Origin: G963668185 sp965237445
GTDB taxonomy: Bacteria; Chloroflexota; Dehalococcoidia; Lucifugimonadales; G963668185
NCBI GenBank assembly: GCA_965237445.1
Contig: OZ250142.1
Span: 2,914,001 to 2,978,000, forward strand
Direction: 5' to 3'
Length of the DNA: 64,000 nt
Shown: positions 52,716-61,049 of the stretch, piece after piece
Numbering within the stretch: position 1 is the stretch's first letter
Layout: each line of letters starts with the position of its first letter
Translations under genes and position numbers: made by a program
Notes under the pieces: model-generated
Told to the model about the DNA's origin: nothing
Seen by the model: only the letters and a program-made list of their open reading frames with translations
Databases searched by the model: none

Positions 52716-53756
52716 ATTCACAAACGAAGTGCAACACCTCGTTAGGGTGTTGTCATGGGAAAGCATTATGGACATGTCACCATTGAAGAGCGATGTGAAG
52801 TTGCCCGTCTACAAGCCGAGGGTCGATCGATCCGGCAAATCGCTGCAGGTCTGGATCGCTCGCCATCGACAGTTGCTCGGGAGCTGAAGCGCAATGGGTC
52901 ACGAACCGGTGGATACAAGCCTGTGTATGCCCACCAGCAGGCACGTGCCCGCCGGTGGCGAGGCTCACGCATGGAGCGGGACGATGCTCTGCGGGCACGG
53001 GTGCTCTCATGCCTCCAACAGGGCTGGTCGCCCGAGCAGGTTGCCGGTCGGCTTAAGTTGGACGCCGGCCGCGTGGTCATATCTCACGAGAGCATCTACA
53101 GGTTCATTTACGGTCAGTTTGCGCGCACACAGGACTATGGGTGGAGGCACTACCTGCCTCGCGCCAAGTCGAAGCGCGGCTGGAGGGGCCGCAGAGGTGG
53201 AAGTCCTGCCTCCTTCATCGCCAAGCGCCGTCCCATCGCTGAGCGTCCCAAGAGCGCTGCGGACCGCCGCACTCCCGGCCACTGGGAGGCAGACCTGATG
53301 CTGTTCAGAACCTATGGACATGCCGTGCTGGCCATGCACGAACGCCACTCCCGTATCCTCATTGCCGTCAGACCTCCTGGCAAGGCTTCCGGCCCCATTG
53401 CCGACGCCATGACACAGCTGCTCGGACAGTTCCCGCCCCAGTGGCGACGCACGGTTGCCTTCGACAACGGGACCGAATTCGCTCTCCACTACCGACTCCA
53501 CAATCTTGGTATCGAGACCTTCTTCTGTGATGTTCGCTCTCCCTGGCAGAAAGGGGGCATCGAGAACGCCATCGGCCGGTTGAGACGAACCCTGCCTCGC
53601 AAAACGGACCTGACCGCGTTGGCGGACGCACAGTTCACTCACTTGCTTCAGGCCTACAACAATACTCCACGCAAATGCCTCAACTACAAAACTCCAGCAG
53701 AGATCCTTCTGAATCAGGTGTTGCGCTTGAAATGTGAATCCACCTACCTGCTTTAG
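52716..53756 (+). mobile_element. IS30-family insertion sequence
   Basis: A single transposase gene is bracketed by imperfect inverted repeats: ATTCACAAACGAAGTGCAAC ACCT at 52716-52739 and, on the opposite strand, the reverse complement of AGGTGTTGCGCTTGAAATGT GAAT at 53716-53739. About 19 of 24 positions pair. The right repeat lies inside the transposase 3' end. No obvious target duplication was found by eye. Confidence 0.8.
52755..53756 (+). CDS. IS30-family transposase
   Basis: A 333-residue transposase of normal IS30 length. N-terminal HTH region: YGHVTIEERCEVARLQAEGRS-type start and IRQIAAGLDRSPSTVARELKRN. The catalytic core shows the first Asp in GHWEADLM, the second in VAFDNGTEF, and the Glu in KGGIENAIGRLRR, so the DDE triad is complete. 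The end reads NTPRKCLNYKTPAEILL and the stop is at 53756. It looks intact and potentially active. Confidence 0.96.
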   Translation: MGKHYGHVTIEERCEVARLQAEGRSIRQIAAGLDRSPSTVARELKRNGSRTGGYKPVYAHQQARARRWRGSRMERDDALRARVLSCLQQGWSPEQVAGRLKLDAGRVVISHESIYRFIYGQFARTQDYGWRHYLPRAKSKRGWRGRRGGSPASFIAKRRPIAERPKSAADRRTPGHWEADLMLFRTYGHAVLAMHERHSRILIAVRPPGKASGPIADAMTQLLGQFPPQWRRTVAFDNGTEFALHYRLHNLGIETFFCDVRSPWQKGGIENAIGRLRRTLPRKTDLTALADAQFTHLLQAYNNTPRKCLNYKTPAEILLNQVLRLKCESTYLL

Positions 53757-53906
53757 ATGGCATGACGGCAAACATGCGTAGGCCAAGATCAAAATGCCAT
53801 TGCCCTTGGCAGTGGAGGGTCCGGCATGACGGGCGGCAAGAAGATCGATGGCGTCTCCGAAAGGGGTATACTTCTCGCACGGTAGTACGAGGGAAGGAGG
53901 GTCGAC

Positions 53907-56336
53907 ATGGCCGCCGAACGCTTCGAAGTTCCCCATGAGGCGCTGAACAGGAAGTGCGACCCCGACGGCCTAGGATTCGAGACTACCGATGAGGTGACGG
54001 CCCTTAAAGGCATGATAGGGCAGGAGCGGGCGTTCAGCGCTCTCGAGCTAGCTTTGCACATCGAGGAGCCGGGCTTCAATCTCTTCATATCCGGGCCGCC
54101 TGGGACCGGGAGGAACACCGCGCTGAGGGCGCAAGTGGAGCACACAGCGTCGCGGAAGAGCATACCCCCGGACTGGGGATACGTCTACAACTTCCGTGAT
54201 CACTCCCAGCCTGAGCCAATCAGCCTCCCGTGCGGGAACATGCGTGCTTTGGCAGCGGACATGGGCGAGCTGGTCGATACGGTACGCCGGGACGTCCCGA
54301 TGGTATTCGAAAGCGACAACTACAGGGAGCGCATCGAGACGACGACGCAGGACATCCAGGCCAAGCGCCAAGAGTTGACCGAGACACTGGAAAGGACGGC
54401 CATCGAGGCGGGATTCACCCTGAGGTCCTCGCCCGCCGGGATTACGCCGGTACCCGTGAGGGCCGGCCGGCCCATTTCCGAGCAGGACTACGCCGCTCTG
54501 CCCGAAGCGGAGCGGGAGTCGATCAACGAGTCGGCAGCCGGGTTGCAGCGCGCCATCGACCGCACAATGGCCCAAATCAGGCGGCTTGGCAAGACGGCCC
54601 AGGAGGAGGTGCGCGAGGTCGACAAGGAGATCGTTCGCTTCACACTGACGCCCATAATCGACGAACTGCAGGAGAAGTATGCGGACCATCCCGCCGTCGT
54701 CGCCTACCTAGACGATGTCGAAACGGACATGGTGGAGCGCCTCGACAACCTCAAGCCGAGCGACGCGGACCAGGGCGAGCCGGGGGGACCGGCCGCGGAC
54801 GAGGACCCGTTCGTCAGATACAGGGTCAACGACCTCGTCGACAACACTATGTGCGACTGCGCCCCTGTCGTCTTCGAGCACAACCCTACTTACTACAACG
54901 TCTTCGGGCGCATCGACTACAGGGCGCGGATGGGTACGCTCGTAACCGATCACACGATGGTAAAAGGCGGCGCCATTCACGAAGCAAACGGGGGGTTCTT
55001 GGTGCTGCAAGCCCGCGACCTTCTCTCGAACCCGCTCTCCTGGCAGACACTAAAGAGGACTCTCCGAAGCAGGGAGATACGCATCGAGAACATCGGGGAG
55101 CAGCAAAGTCCCCTGCCGTCGTCGACGCTGCGCCCGAAGCCGATTCCGGTTGACGCCAAAGTCGTTATCGTCGGGAGTCCTGACGTGCTTAGACTCCTTC
55201 AGCGCATCGACGAAGACTTTCGCCGTCACTTCAAGATAGTCGCCTACTTCGACACCGCCATGGAACGAAGCGCCGATAACGTAGCCAAGTACGCCGCGTT
55301 CGTTGCCACGCGCAGCCGCGAAGGGGGTCTGAAGCCCTTTCACAAGACGGCCGTCGCTCGGATCATTGACTATTCCGGCCGGTTGGCGGAGCACCAAGAG
55401 AAACTGACGACTAGATTCATGGACGTGTCCGACATCCTCACCGAAGCCAACTATTGGGCCGACACGGCCGAGGAGGGCGTCGTGACCGACGTCCACGTGG
55501 AGAAGGCCATTGAGCAGCGCCGGTACCGTTCGAGCATGACAGAGGACCGCCTCCGAGAATTGATCGATGACGGCACGATACGCATCTCGACCGACGGCCT
55601 CGCCGTCGGGCAGGTCAACGGCCTAGCGGTACTGGCATTCGGCGACGCCGTGTTCGGCAAGCCGAGCCGGATAACGGCGCGCGTGTCCGTGGGTCGGGGG
55701 CAACTCGTCAACGTGGAAAGGGAAACGAAGCTGAGCGGCAAGATACACGATAAGGGCTTCATGGTCCTCGGCGGCTACCTGCGAGGCAAGTACGGCCAGG
55801 ACAAGCCTTTGTCGCTGAACGCCAGCATCGGGTTCGAGCAGAGCTACAGCCAAGTGGACGGCGATAGCGCCTCGTCCACCGAGCTGTACGCGTTGCTGTC
55901 CGCAATCTCGGACGTACCCGTCGAGCAGGGAATCGCCGTAACCGGATCGGTGGACCAGAACGGCAACGTACAGGCGATTGGAGGCGCGACGCAGAAGATA
56001 GAAGGGTTTTTCGAGACCTGTAAAGCCAGAGGATTGACCGGTCGGCAAGGCGTGATCGTGCCGCGGGACAACCTGAAGCACCTGGCGCTCAACGAAGAAG
56101 TGGTCTCCTCGGTCGCGGCCGGCCGGTTTCACGTCTACGGAGTGTCCACGATCGACGAGGGGATCGGGATACTCACCGGCATGTACGCGGGCGATCGGCA
56201 GGAGGACGGCGCGTACCCTGCCGGGACGGTCCACCACAAGGTCGAACGGCGGTTGACGGAGATGGCCCAATCCGCCAGAAAGTTCGGCAATTCGTACGAT
56301 CCAAACGTCAATGGAGATGGACGCGAGCCTTCATGA
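53907..56336 (+). CDS. LonB-like ATP-dependent protease (AAA_32 / S16)
   Basis: An 809-residue Lon-type protease. N-terminal AAA_32 domain with P-loop FISGPPGTGRNTALR (Arg in the lysine position, as in this subfamily). The ATPase is split by a helical insert (about 120-275). The C-terminal S16 domain begins near 560 with QVNGLAVLAFG; the catalytic Ser is in QVDGDSASSTELYALLS and the Lys in ATQKIEGFFE. There is no N-terminal Lon substrate domain or transmembrane segment, so it is a soluble LonC/LonB-like protein. The ATG has GGAAGGAGG upstream. Neither neighbour suggests a substrate. Confidence 0.9.
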   Translation: MAAERFEVPHEALNRKCDPDGLGFETTDEVTALKGMIGQERAFSALELALHIEEPGFNLFISGPPGTGRNTALRAQVEHTASRKSIPPDWGYVYNFRDHSQPEPISLPCGNMRALAADMGELVDTVRRDVPMVFESDNYRERIETTTQDIQAKRQELTETLERTAIEAGFTLRSSPAGITPVPVRAGRPISEQDYAALPEAERESINESAAGLQRAIDRTMAQIRRLGKTAQEEVREVDKEIVRFTLTPIIDELQEKYADHPAVVAYLDDVETDMVERLDNLKPSDADQGEPGGPAADEDPFVRYRVNDLVDNTMCDCAPVVFEHNPTYYNVFGRIDYRARMGTLVTDHTMVKGGAIHEANGGFLVLQARDLLSNPLSWQTLKRTLRSREIRIENIGEQQSPLPSSTLRPKPIPVDAKVVIVGSPDVLRLLQRIDEDFRRHFKIVAYFDTAMERSADNVAKYAAFVATRSREGGLKPFHKTAVARIIDYSGRLAEHQEKLTTRFMDVSDILTEANYWADTAEEGVVTDVHVEKAIEQRRYRSSMTEDRLRELIDDGTIRISTDGLAVGQVNGLAVLAFGDAVFGKPSRITARVSVGRGQLVNVERETKLSGKIHDKGFMVLGGYLRGKYGQDKPLSLNASIGFEQSYSQVDGDSASSTELYALLSAISDVPVEQGIAVTGSVDQNGNVQAIGGATQKIEGFFETCKARGLTGRQGVIVPRDNLKHLALNEEVVSSVAAGRFHVYGVSTIDEGIGILTGMYAGDRQEDGAYPAGTVHHKVERRLTEMAQSARKFGNSYDPNVNGDGREPS

Positions 56337-56474
56337 ATACCCCTCCGGTCCACCCTTCGCACACAATGCTTCTTACGTGAGAGTCTCGCAGGTGGTTCAA
56401 TTGAGGCGAGCCCGATCCCCATTCCGCTGCGCGCCATTCTGATACACTCGCGGCCACTTTCAGGAGGACTCAAA

Positions 56475-57257
56475 GTGGCCTTCGAGTACATTCTCTACGA
56501 GAAGCGCGACCACATAGCGCGCCTGACCATCAACAGGCCCGATGTCATGAACGCACTGCACCCGCCGGCCAACGCCGAGCTTCGACAGGCGTTCGAGGAT
56601 TTTCGCGACGATGATGACGCCTGGGTGATGATCCTGACCGGGGCCGGCGACCGGGCATTCAGCGCCGGCAACGATCTCAAGTTCACAGCCGAGCGCGGGC
56701 ACGAGCGGCGCCGGGGCGCCGTCAGATCGGTACCCTTCGGCGGCATCACTACCAACTTCGAGTGCTGGAAGCCGATCATCGCCGCGGTCAACGGCTATGC
56801 GCTGGGCGGCGGCCTGGAGCTTGCGATGGCATGCGACATAATCATCGCCGCCGAGCATGCCCAGTTGGGCCTGCCTGAGCCGCGCGTCGGTCTCGTTGCC
56901 CCAACAGGCTCGCACCGCCTGCCGCGCATCGTGGGAATGAAGCGCGCGATGGGCATGCTCATGACCGCAAGGCGCATTTCGGCCGCAGAGGCGTACCGCA
57001 TCGGCCTCGTCAACGAGGTCGTCCCGCTCGCTGAGCTGTACCCCACCGTTGATCGCTGGGCCGCCGAAATCCTCGAGTGCGCTCCGCTCTCGGTCCGCGC
57101 TAGCAAGCAGCTCGCCTCGCAGGGCTCCGACTGGCCGCTGGACGTAGCCCTGAGCCGCAACTACACCGAGTATCTGCGCGCGGCAAACTCGCAGGACTTC
57201 ATTGAAGGACCGCGCGCCTTCGCGGACAAGCGCAAGCCCAACTGGACCGGCGCATAG
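56475..57257 (+). CDS. Enoyl-CoA hydratase/isomerase family protein
   Basis: A 260-residue crotonase. The start is GTG 56475 with AGGAGGACT upstream. HIARLTINRPDVMNAL, the first oxyanion-hole segment AFSAGNDLKFTAE, and the second oxyanion-hole helix ALGGGLELAMACDIIIAAE are classic; LPEPRVGLVAPTGSHRLPR follows with catalytic glutamate region. It adds water to enoyl-CoA or catalyses a related reaction; substrate chain length is unknown. Confidence 0.92.
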   Translation: MAFEYILYEKRDHIARLTINRPDVMNALHPPANAELRQAFEDFRDDDDAWVMILTGAGDRAFSAGNDLKFTAERGHERRRGAVRSVPFGGITTNFECWKPIIAAVNGYALGGGLELAMACDIIIAAEHAQLGLPEPRVGLVAPTGSHRLPRIVGMKRAMGMLMTARRISAAEAYRIGLVNEVVPLAELYPTVDRWAAEILECAPLSVRASKQLASQGSDWPLDVALSRNYTEYLRAANSQDFIEGPRAFADKRKPNWTGA

Positions 57258-57293
57258 CCCCACCCGCCTGGCGCCGCCACACTGAGGAGACCC

Positions 57294-59885
57294 ATGACTG
57301 TTAACGAGCGTGAACTGCTGCCCTCGACCGTCCGTCCCATCCGGCACGACCTCACCCTTGCGCCCGATCTCTCGACCTTCACCTTCGAAGGGAAGCAGAC
57401 CATAGACGTGGAGGTGCTCACCTCCACGTCAACTATCGTCATGCACAGCGCAGAAATCGAGGTCGGCTCAACATCGTTGACTTTGGACGATGGGACCACG
57501 CTCACGCCGGAGTCGATCGACTACGACACTGACCTCGAAACCGTTACGTTGAGCTTCGCCGAAGAGCTGCAGGCCGGACCTGCGCACCTGTCGATGTCGT
57601 TCACCGGTGAGTTGAACGACCGCCTGCGCGGCTTCTACCGCAGCAGATACCTGGACGATGCCGGCAACGAACGCCACCTGGCCACCACACAGTTCGAGGC
57701 CACGGACGCTCGCCGCGCGTTCCCATGCTGGGACGAGCCGTCGTGGAAGGCGGCGTTCAAGACCACTCTTGTCGTTCCCTCCGAACTCGTGGCCCTGTCC
57801 AACATGCACGTGGAAAGCGAATCGGCGCAGGCGGACGGCCGCAAGGCGGTCAGCTTCGCAGAGACGCCGGTCATGTCCACGTACATCCTGGCGTTCGTCG
57901 TGGGCGACCTCCGGAGCATCGAAGAACAGGCCCCGGACGGCACCCTCATGCGCATCTGGTCCACGCCCGGCAAGGAGGAGCACGGCCGCTTCGCATTGGA
58001 GACTTCCATCAGGCTCCTTGCGTACTTCAACGAATACTTCGGCATCCCGTACCCGCTTCAGAAAATGGACCACCTCGCCATTCCCGACTTCGCGGCGGGC
58101 GCCATGGAAAACTGGGGCGCGATCACCTATCGCGAGTCCGCCCTGCTCGTCGACCCGGAGAACAGTTCGTCGGGCACCCGCCAGATAGTCGCGTCAATCA
58201 TCGCGCACGAGATGGCCCACATGTGGTTCGGCGACCTCGTCACGATGGCATGGTGGAACGACCTCTGGCTCAACGAGAGCTTCGCCTCGTGGATGGGCGA
58301 CAAAGCAGTGAATGACCTCTTCCCGGAGTGGCAGATGTGGACTCAGTTCCTCAGCGCCGACACGAACCGGGCGCTGAGCCTGGACGGCCTCACGAACTCA
58401 CACCCCATAGAGCAGGAAGTCGCCAACCCGGCCCAGATCCAGCAGATGTTCGATGACATCAGCTACAGCAAGGGTGCTTCGATCATCAGGATGCTGGAGG
58501 GGTTCCTGGGCTCCGATGCGTTCCGCGAGGGCCTGCGGGCGTACTTGCGGGAGCACGAGTACGGCAATGCGGAGACGCGCGACCTCTGGAAGTCACTTGC
58601 CGAGGCCTCGGGGCAGCCCGTCTCGAGCATGATGGACACCTGGACCGTCCAAATGGGGTACCCGGTGCTGGACGTGACCGCGGACCGCTCCGATGACGGC
58701 GTATCGGTCCACCTGTCGCAGAAGCGGTTCGTGTACGAAAGCATCCTCGGCGGCGGTGATGACGACGACTCGGCATGGAGCGTGCCCGTGGGCGCGATCG
58801 CCGACGGCGCTGACGAGCCTGCCTTCGCGCTGATGGACGGCCGGGAAGCGACCGTCCGCGTCTCCACTTCGGCCCGTCCGGCGTGGGTGAAAATCAACCC
58901 GGAACAGACCGGCTTTTACCGCGTGAACTACCAGGATGACGATCTCACCGCGCTCATCGGGCCGATCGAGCGGGGTGAACTCTCGCCTTCCGACAGGCTC
59001 GGCATCCAGAACGACGCTTATGCGCTCGCCCGCGCAGGACTTGCTCCGGTAACACGGTTCCTGTCCATAGCGCCGGCCTACCGCAATGAAGATACCGCGC
59101 CCGTGGCCTCGGACTTAGCCGTGAACCTTGCGGGCCTCGACTCTATCCTCTCCGAAGAGCCGTACCACGGGAAGTTCCAGGCGTACGCCCGGGACATATT
59201 CGCGCCCATCGGCCGCCGCATGGGCTGGGAGCCCCGGGATGGAGAGGGCCACCTCGACGCATTGCTTCGGAGCACAGTGCTCGAAGCCCTGGGCAGGTAC
59301 GAAGACTCGGATGCCCTGACCGAGGCTGCCGCAAAGCTCCAGCACTACGTCACTGACACGTCGTCAGTCCCGCCAGACCTGAGGCGCGCCGTGTACAGTC
59401 TCGCCGCCAGGCAGGGCGACGGCACCACCTGGGAGACGATGTGGGGCCTGTACAAGGACTCGCCGCTGCAGGAGGAGAAGGTGAGGCTCCTGATGGGGCT
59501 CACGCAGTTCAAGAGCCGCGAACTGCTGTCGCAGACCTTGGACCGCGCCCTGTCCGAAGATGTGCGGACCCAGGACGCGCCCTACCCGATTCTCGGCACC
59601 GGGATGAACGCTTACGGCCGCGATCTGGCCTGGGACTACCTGAAAGAGAACTGGGAAGAAATCGACCGTCGCTACGGAGAGGGCGGATTCATGATCATGC
59701 GCCTTGTTTCCTTCACCTCCGGGTTCGCCTCGGAGGAAAAGCGGCAGGACGTCGAGAAGTTCTTCGCCGACCATCCCGCGCCAGCCGCCGAGCGCAGCAT
59801 CCGTCAGGCCCTCGAACGGATCAGCCTCAACATCGCTTGGCTGGACCGCAACCGCTCCGAGCTCGCCGCCCGGTTCGCCGGCTGA
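57294..59885 (+). CDS. M1-family aminopeptidase (PepN-like)
   Basis: An 863-residue M1 metalloaminopeptidase. GAMENWGAITYRE (about residue 265) is the substrate-binding GAMEN loop; HEMAHMWFGD with the following NESFASW (about 305-330) supplies the zinc ligands HExxH-x18-E. The C-terminal ERAP1-like helical domain (about 530-860) completes the four-domain layout of tricorn-interacting-factor/APN type enzymes. No signal peptide. ATG has TGAGGAG upstream. Its last 56 coding bases plus three more are repeated at 60991-61049 beyond a small toxin-type cassette, and the gene remains intact. Confidence 0.95.
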   Translation: MTVNERELLPSTVRPIRHDLTLAPDLSTFTFEGKQTIDVEVLTSTSTIVMHSAEIEVGSTSLTLDDGTTLTPESIDYDTDLETVTLSFAEELQAGPAHLSMSFTGELNDRLRGFYRSRYLDDAGNERHLATTQFEATDARRAFPCWDEPSWKAAFKTTLVVPSELVALSNMHVESESAQADGRKAVSFAETPVMSTYILAFVVGDLRSIEEQAPDGTLMRIWSTPGKEEHGRFALETSIRLLAYFNEYFGIPYPLQKMDHLAIPDFAAGAMENWGAITYRESALLVDPENSSSGTRQIVASIIAHEMAHMWFGDLVTMAWWNDLWLNESFASWMGDKAVNDLFPEWQMWTQFLSADTNRALSLDGLTNSHPIEQEVANPAQIQQMFDDISYSKGASIIRMLEGFLGSDAFREGLRAYLREHEYGNAETRDLWKSLAEASGQPVSSMMDTWTVQMGYPVLDVTADRSDDGVSVHLSQKRFVYESILGGGDDDDSAWSVPVGAIADGADEPAFALMDGREATVRVSTSARPAWVKINPEQTGFYRVNYQDDDLTALIGPIERGELSPSDRLGIQNDAYALARAGLAPVTRFLSIAPAYRNEDTAPVASDLAVNLAGLDSILSEEPYHGKFQAYARDIFAPIGRRMGWEPRDGEGHLDALLRSTVLEALGRYEDSDALTEAAAKLQHYVTDTSSVPPDLRRAVYSLAARQGDGTTWETMWGLYKDSPLQEEKVRLLMGLTQFKSRELLSQTLDRALSEDVRTQDAPYPILGTGMNAYGRDLAWDYLKENWEEIDRRYGEGGFMIMRLVSFTSGFASEEKRQDVEKFFADHPAPAAERSIRQALERISLNIAWLDRNRSELAARFAG

Positions 59886-59887
59886 CC
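59829..59887 (+). repeat. Native pepN tail (59-bp direct repeat, copy 1)
   Basis: AACATCGCTTGGCTGGACCG through the stop TGA and CC. It matches 60991-61049 at every position. The offset between copies is 1,162 bp. Confidence 0.97.
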
Positions 59888-60003
59888 CACAGTTAGCAGT
59901 CATCCTCTCAGGTTCGCCTGGTCGATGTCTTGCTACGAAGTTACTAACTAACTAAAATGTAACAGGCTGTTAGTCTCCCAATTCACTGACTGCGGAAAGC
60001 TCA

Positions 60004-60411
60004 ATGGCGTTAGACCGAGACCTCAAGTACCAGGAGATGGCCATGCCCGGCAAGTACCGCAGGCTCTATGTGCACCTGAGCGTCATGCCGGCACGTGAGT
60101 GGCGAACGACCTTCAGCGAGATCGAGTCGATCCTTGAGTTCGAGCTGCCCACGTCCGCGCGCCTGCACCGGCCCTGGTGGGCAAATCAAGGCGCCGGAAA
60201 CGGCCATAGCCAGTCGCTCGCATGGGGCTCCGCTGGATGGGAGACGGCCGAGGTCGATATGGACGCAGAGACGCTGGTCCTCAGACCGAAGAAGCGCCCC
60301 GAGCCCGCTCGGAGGTTCAATCTCGACAGAGATTGGCCTCCTCACCCCACGGCGGTATGGCCGGAGGGATTGAGCCTCAGACGAGAGGACATGTACGAGG
60401 ACAGAATATAG
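60004..60411 (+). CDS. DUF7662-like small protein, putative antitoxin or partner of PIN
   Basis: A 135-residue protein. GKYRRLYVHLSV, FSEIESILEFELPTSARLHR, PWWANQGAGNGHSQSLAWGS and AGWETAEVDMDAETLVLRPK form a recognisable domain (DUF7662-like) in which Trp-Trp-x-Asn and Trp-x-x-Ala-Gly-Trp are the main landmarks. Its function is unknown. It lies 6 bp upstream of a PIN toxin gene and in the position of an antitoxin, but no HTH or RHH fold is evident. It is part of the segment bounded by pepN tail copies. Confidence 0.65.
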   Translation: MALDRDLKYQEMAMPGKYRRLYVHLSVMPAREWRTTFSEIESILEFELPTSARLHRPWWANQGAGNGHSQSLAWGSAGWETAEVDMDAETLVLRPKKRPEPARRFNLDRDWPPHPTAVWPEGLSLRREDMYEDRI

Positions 60412-60417
60412 GTCCCT

Positions 60418-60840
60418 GTGTTCATTGACACCAACGTCTTAGTGAGCTCACGTGTCCCTGGTGCCCCTCACTACGACGTCGCTAGGTCAGCACTGCAAGA
60501 AGCCTCTCGCGGCGATCAACCACTGAGGATCAGCCGTCAAGTAGTACGCGAATACCTGGCAACGGTCACTCGTCCTCAGAGCTGGAAGGTTGCTATCACC
60601 CGCGAGGAAGCGCTTAGCGACGCGGAATGGTTGGTGGCCAACTTCGATGTACTTGAGGACAGCGCGCAGGTCACCGATACGCTGATCGCCCTGTGCCGTG
60701 ATGTCTCGGTGAGTGGACGGCAGATACACGACGCCAACATCGTAGCCACCATGCTCGCTCACGGTGAGCGCAGGCTGCTAACGTTCAACGCCACGGACTT
60801 CCGGCGCTACGGGGACCGCATAGAGTTGGTAAGCAGTTAG
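60418..60840 (+). CDS. PIN-domain ribonuclease (VapC-like toxin)
   Basis: A 140-residue PIN protein with GTG start at 60418. The first catalytic Asp is in MFIDTNVLV, a Glu in VVREYLATVTRP, and the C-terminal acidic pair is in GRQIHDANIVATM and FNATDFRRYGDR. This is the VapC-like arrangement of a metal-dependent RNase toxin. The gene follows the DUF7662-like gene by 6 bp. It is the main gene in the cassette between pepN tail copies. Confidence 0.9.
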   Translation: MFIDTNVLVSSRVPGAPHYDVARSALQEASRGDQPLRISRQVVREYLATVTRPQSWKVAITREEALSDAEWLVANFDVLEDSAQVTDTLIALCRDVSVSGRQIHDANIVATMLAHGERRLLTFNATDFRRYGDRIELVSS

Positions 60841-60878
60841 ACGCGGTCTGCTCCCTCTGGAGCCCTCTGCATAGCTGC

Positions 60879-60951
60879 CGGCTCAGCAGCCAATGCGGAA
60901 GGCTCTCCGACCCCTTCCCCAGTCTGCTGGGGAAGGCTGGGATGGGGTTCC
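60879..60951 (+). repeat. 73-bp palindromic element, copy C (5' part diverged)
   Basis: The last 55 bp (AAGGCTCTCCGACCCCTTCC onward to GGGATGGGGTTCC) match copies A and B; the first about 18 bp are diverged. The stem CCTTCCCCAG/CTGGGGAAGG is perfect. It ends 39 bp before the duplicated pepN tail. Confidence 0.85.
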
Positions 60952-60990
60952 TCCAAAGCGTACGAAGGTAACCTCAAGCTCTGCTCAGCG

Positions 60991-61049
60991 AACATCGCTT
61001 GGCTGGACCGCAACCGCTCCGAGCTCGCCGCCCGGTTCGCCGGCTGACC
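60991..61049 (+). repeat. Duplicated pepN tail (59 bp, copy 2)
   Basis: Exact copy of 59829-59887 including the pepN stop codon, without the rest of the gene. The last base falls on the stop codon of the convergent ADH gene (61049-62098). Confidence 0.97.
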
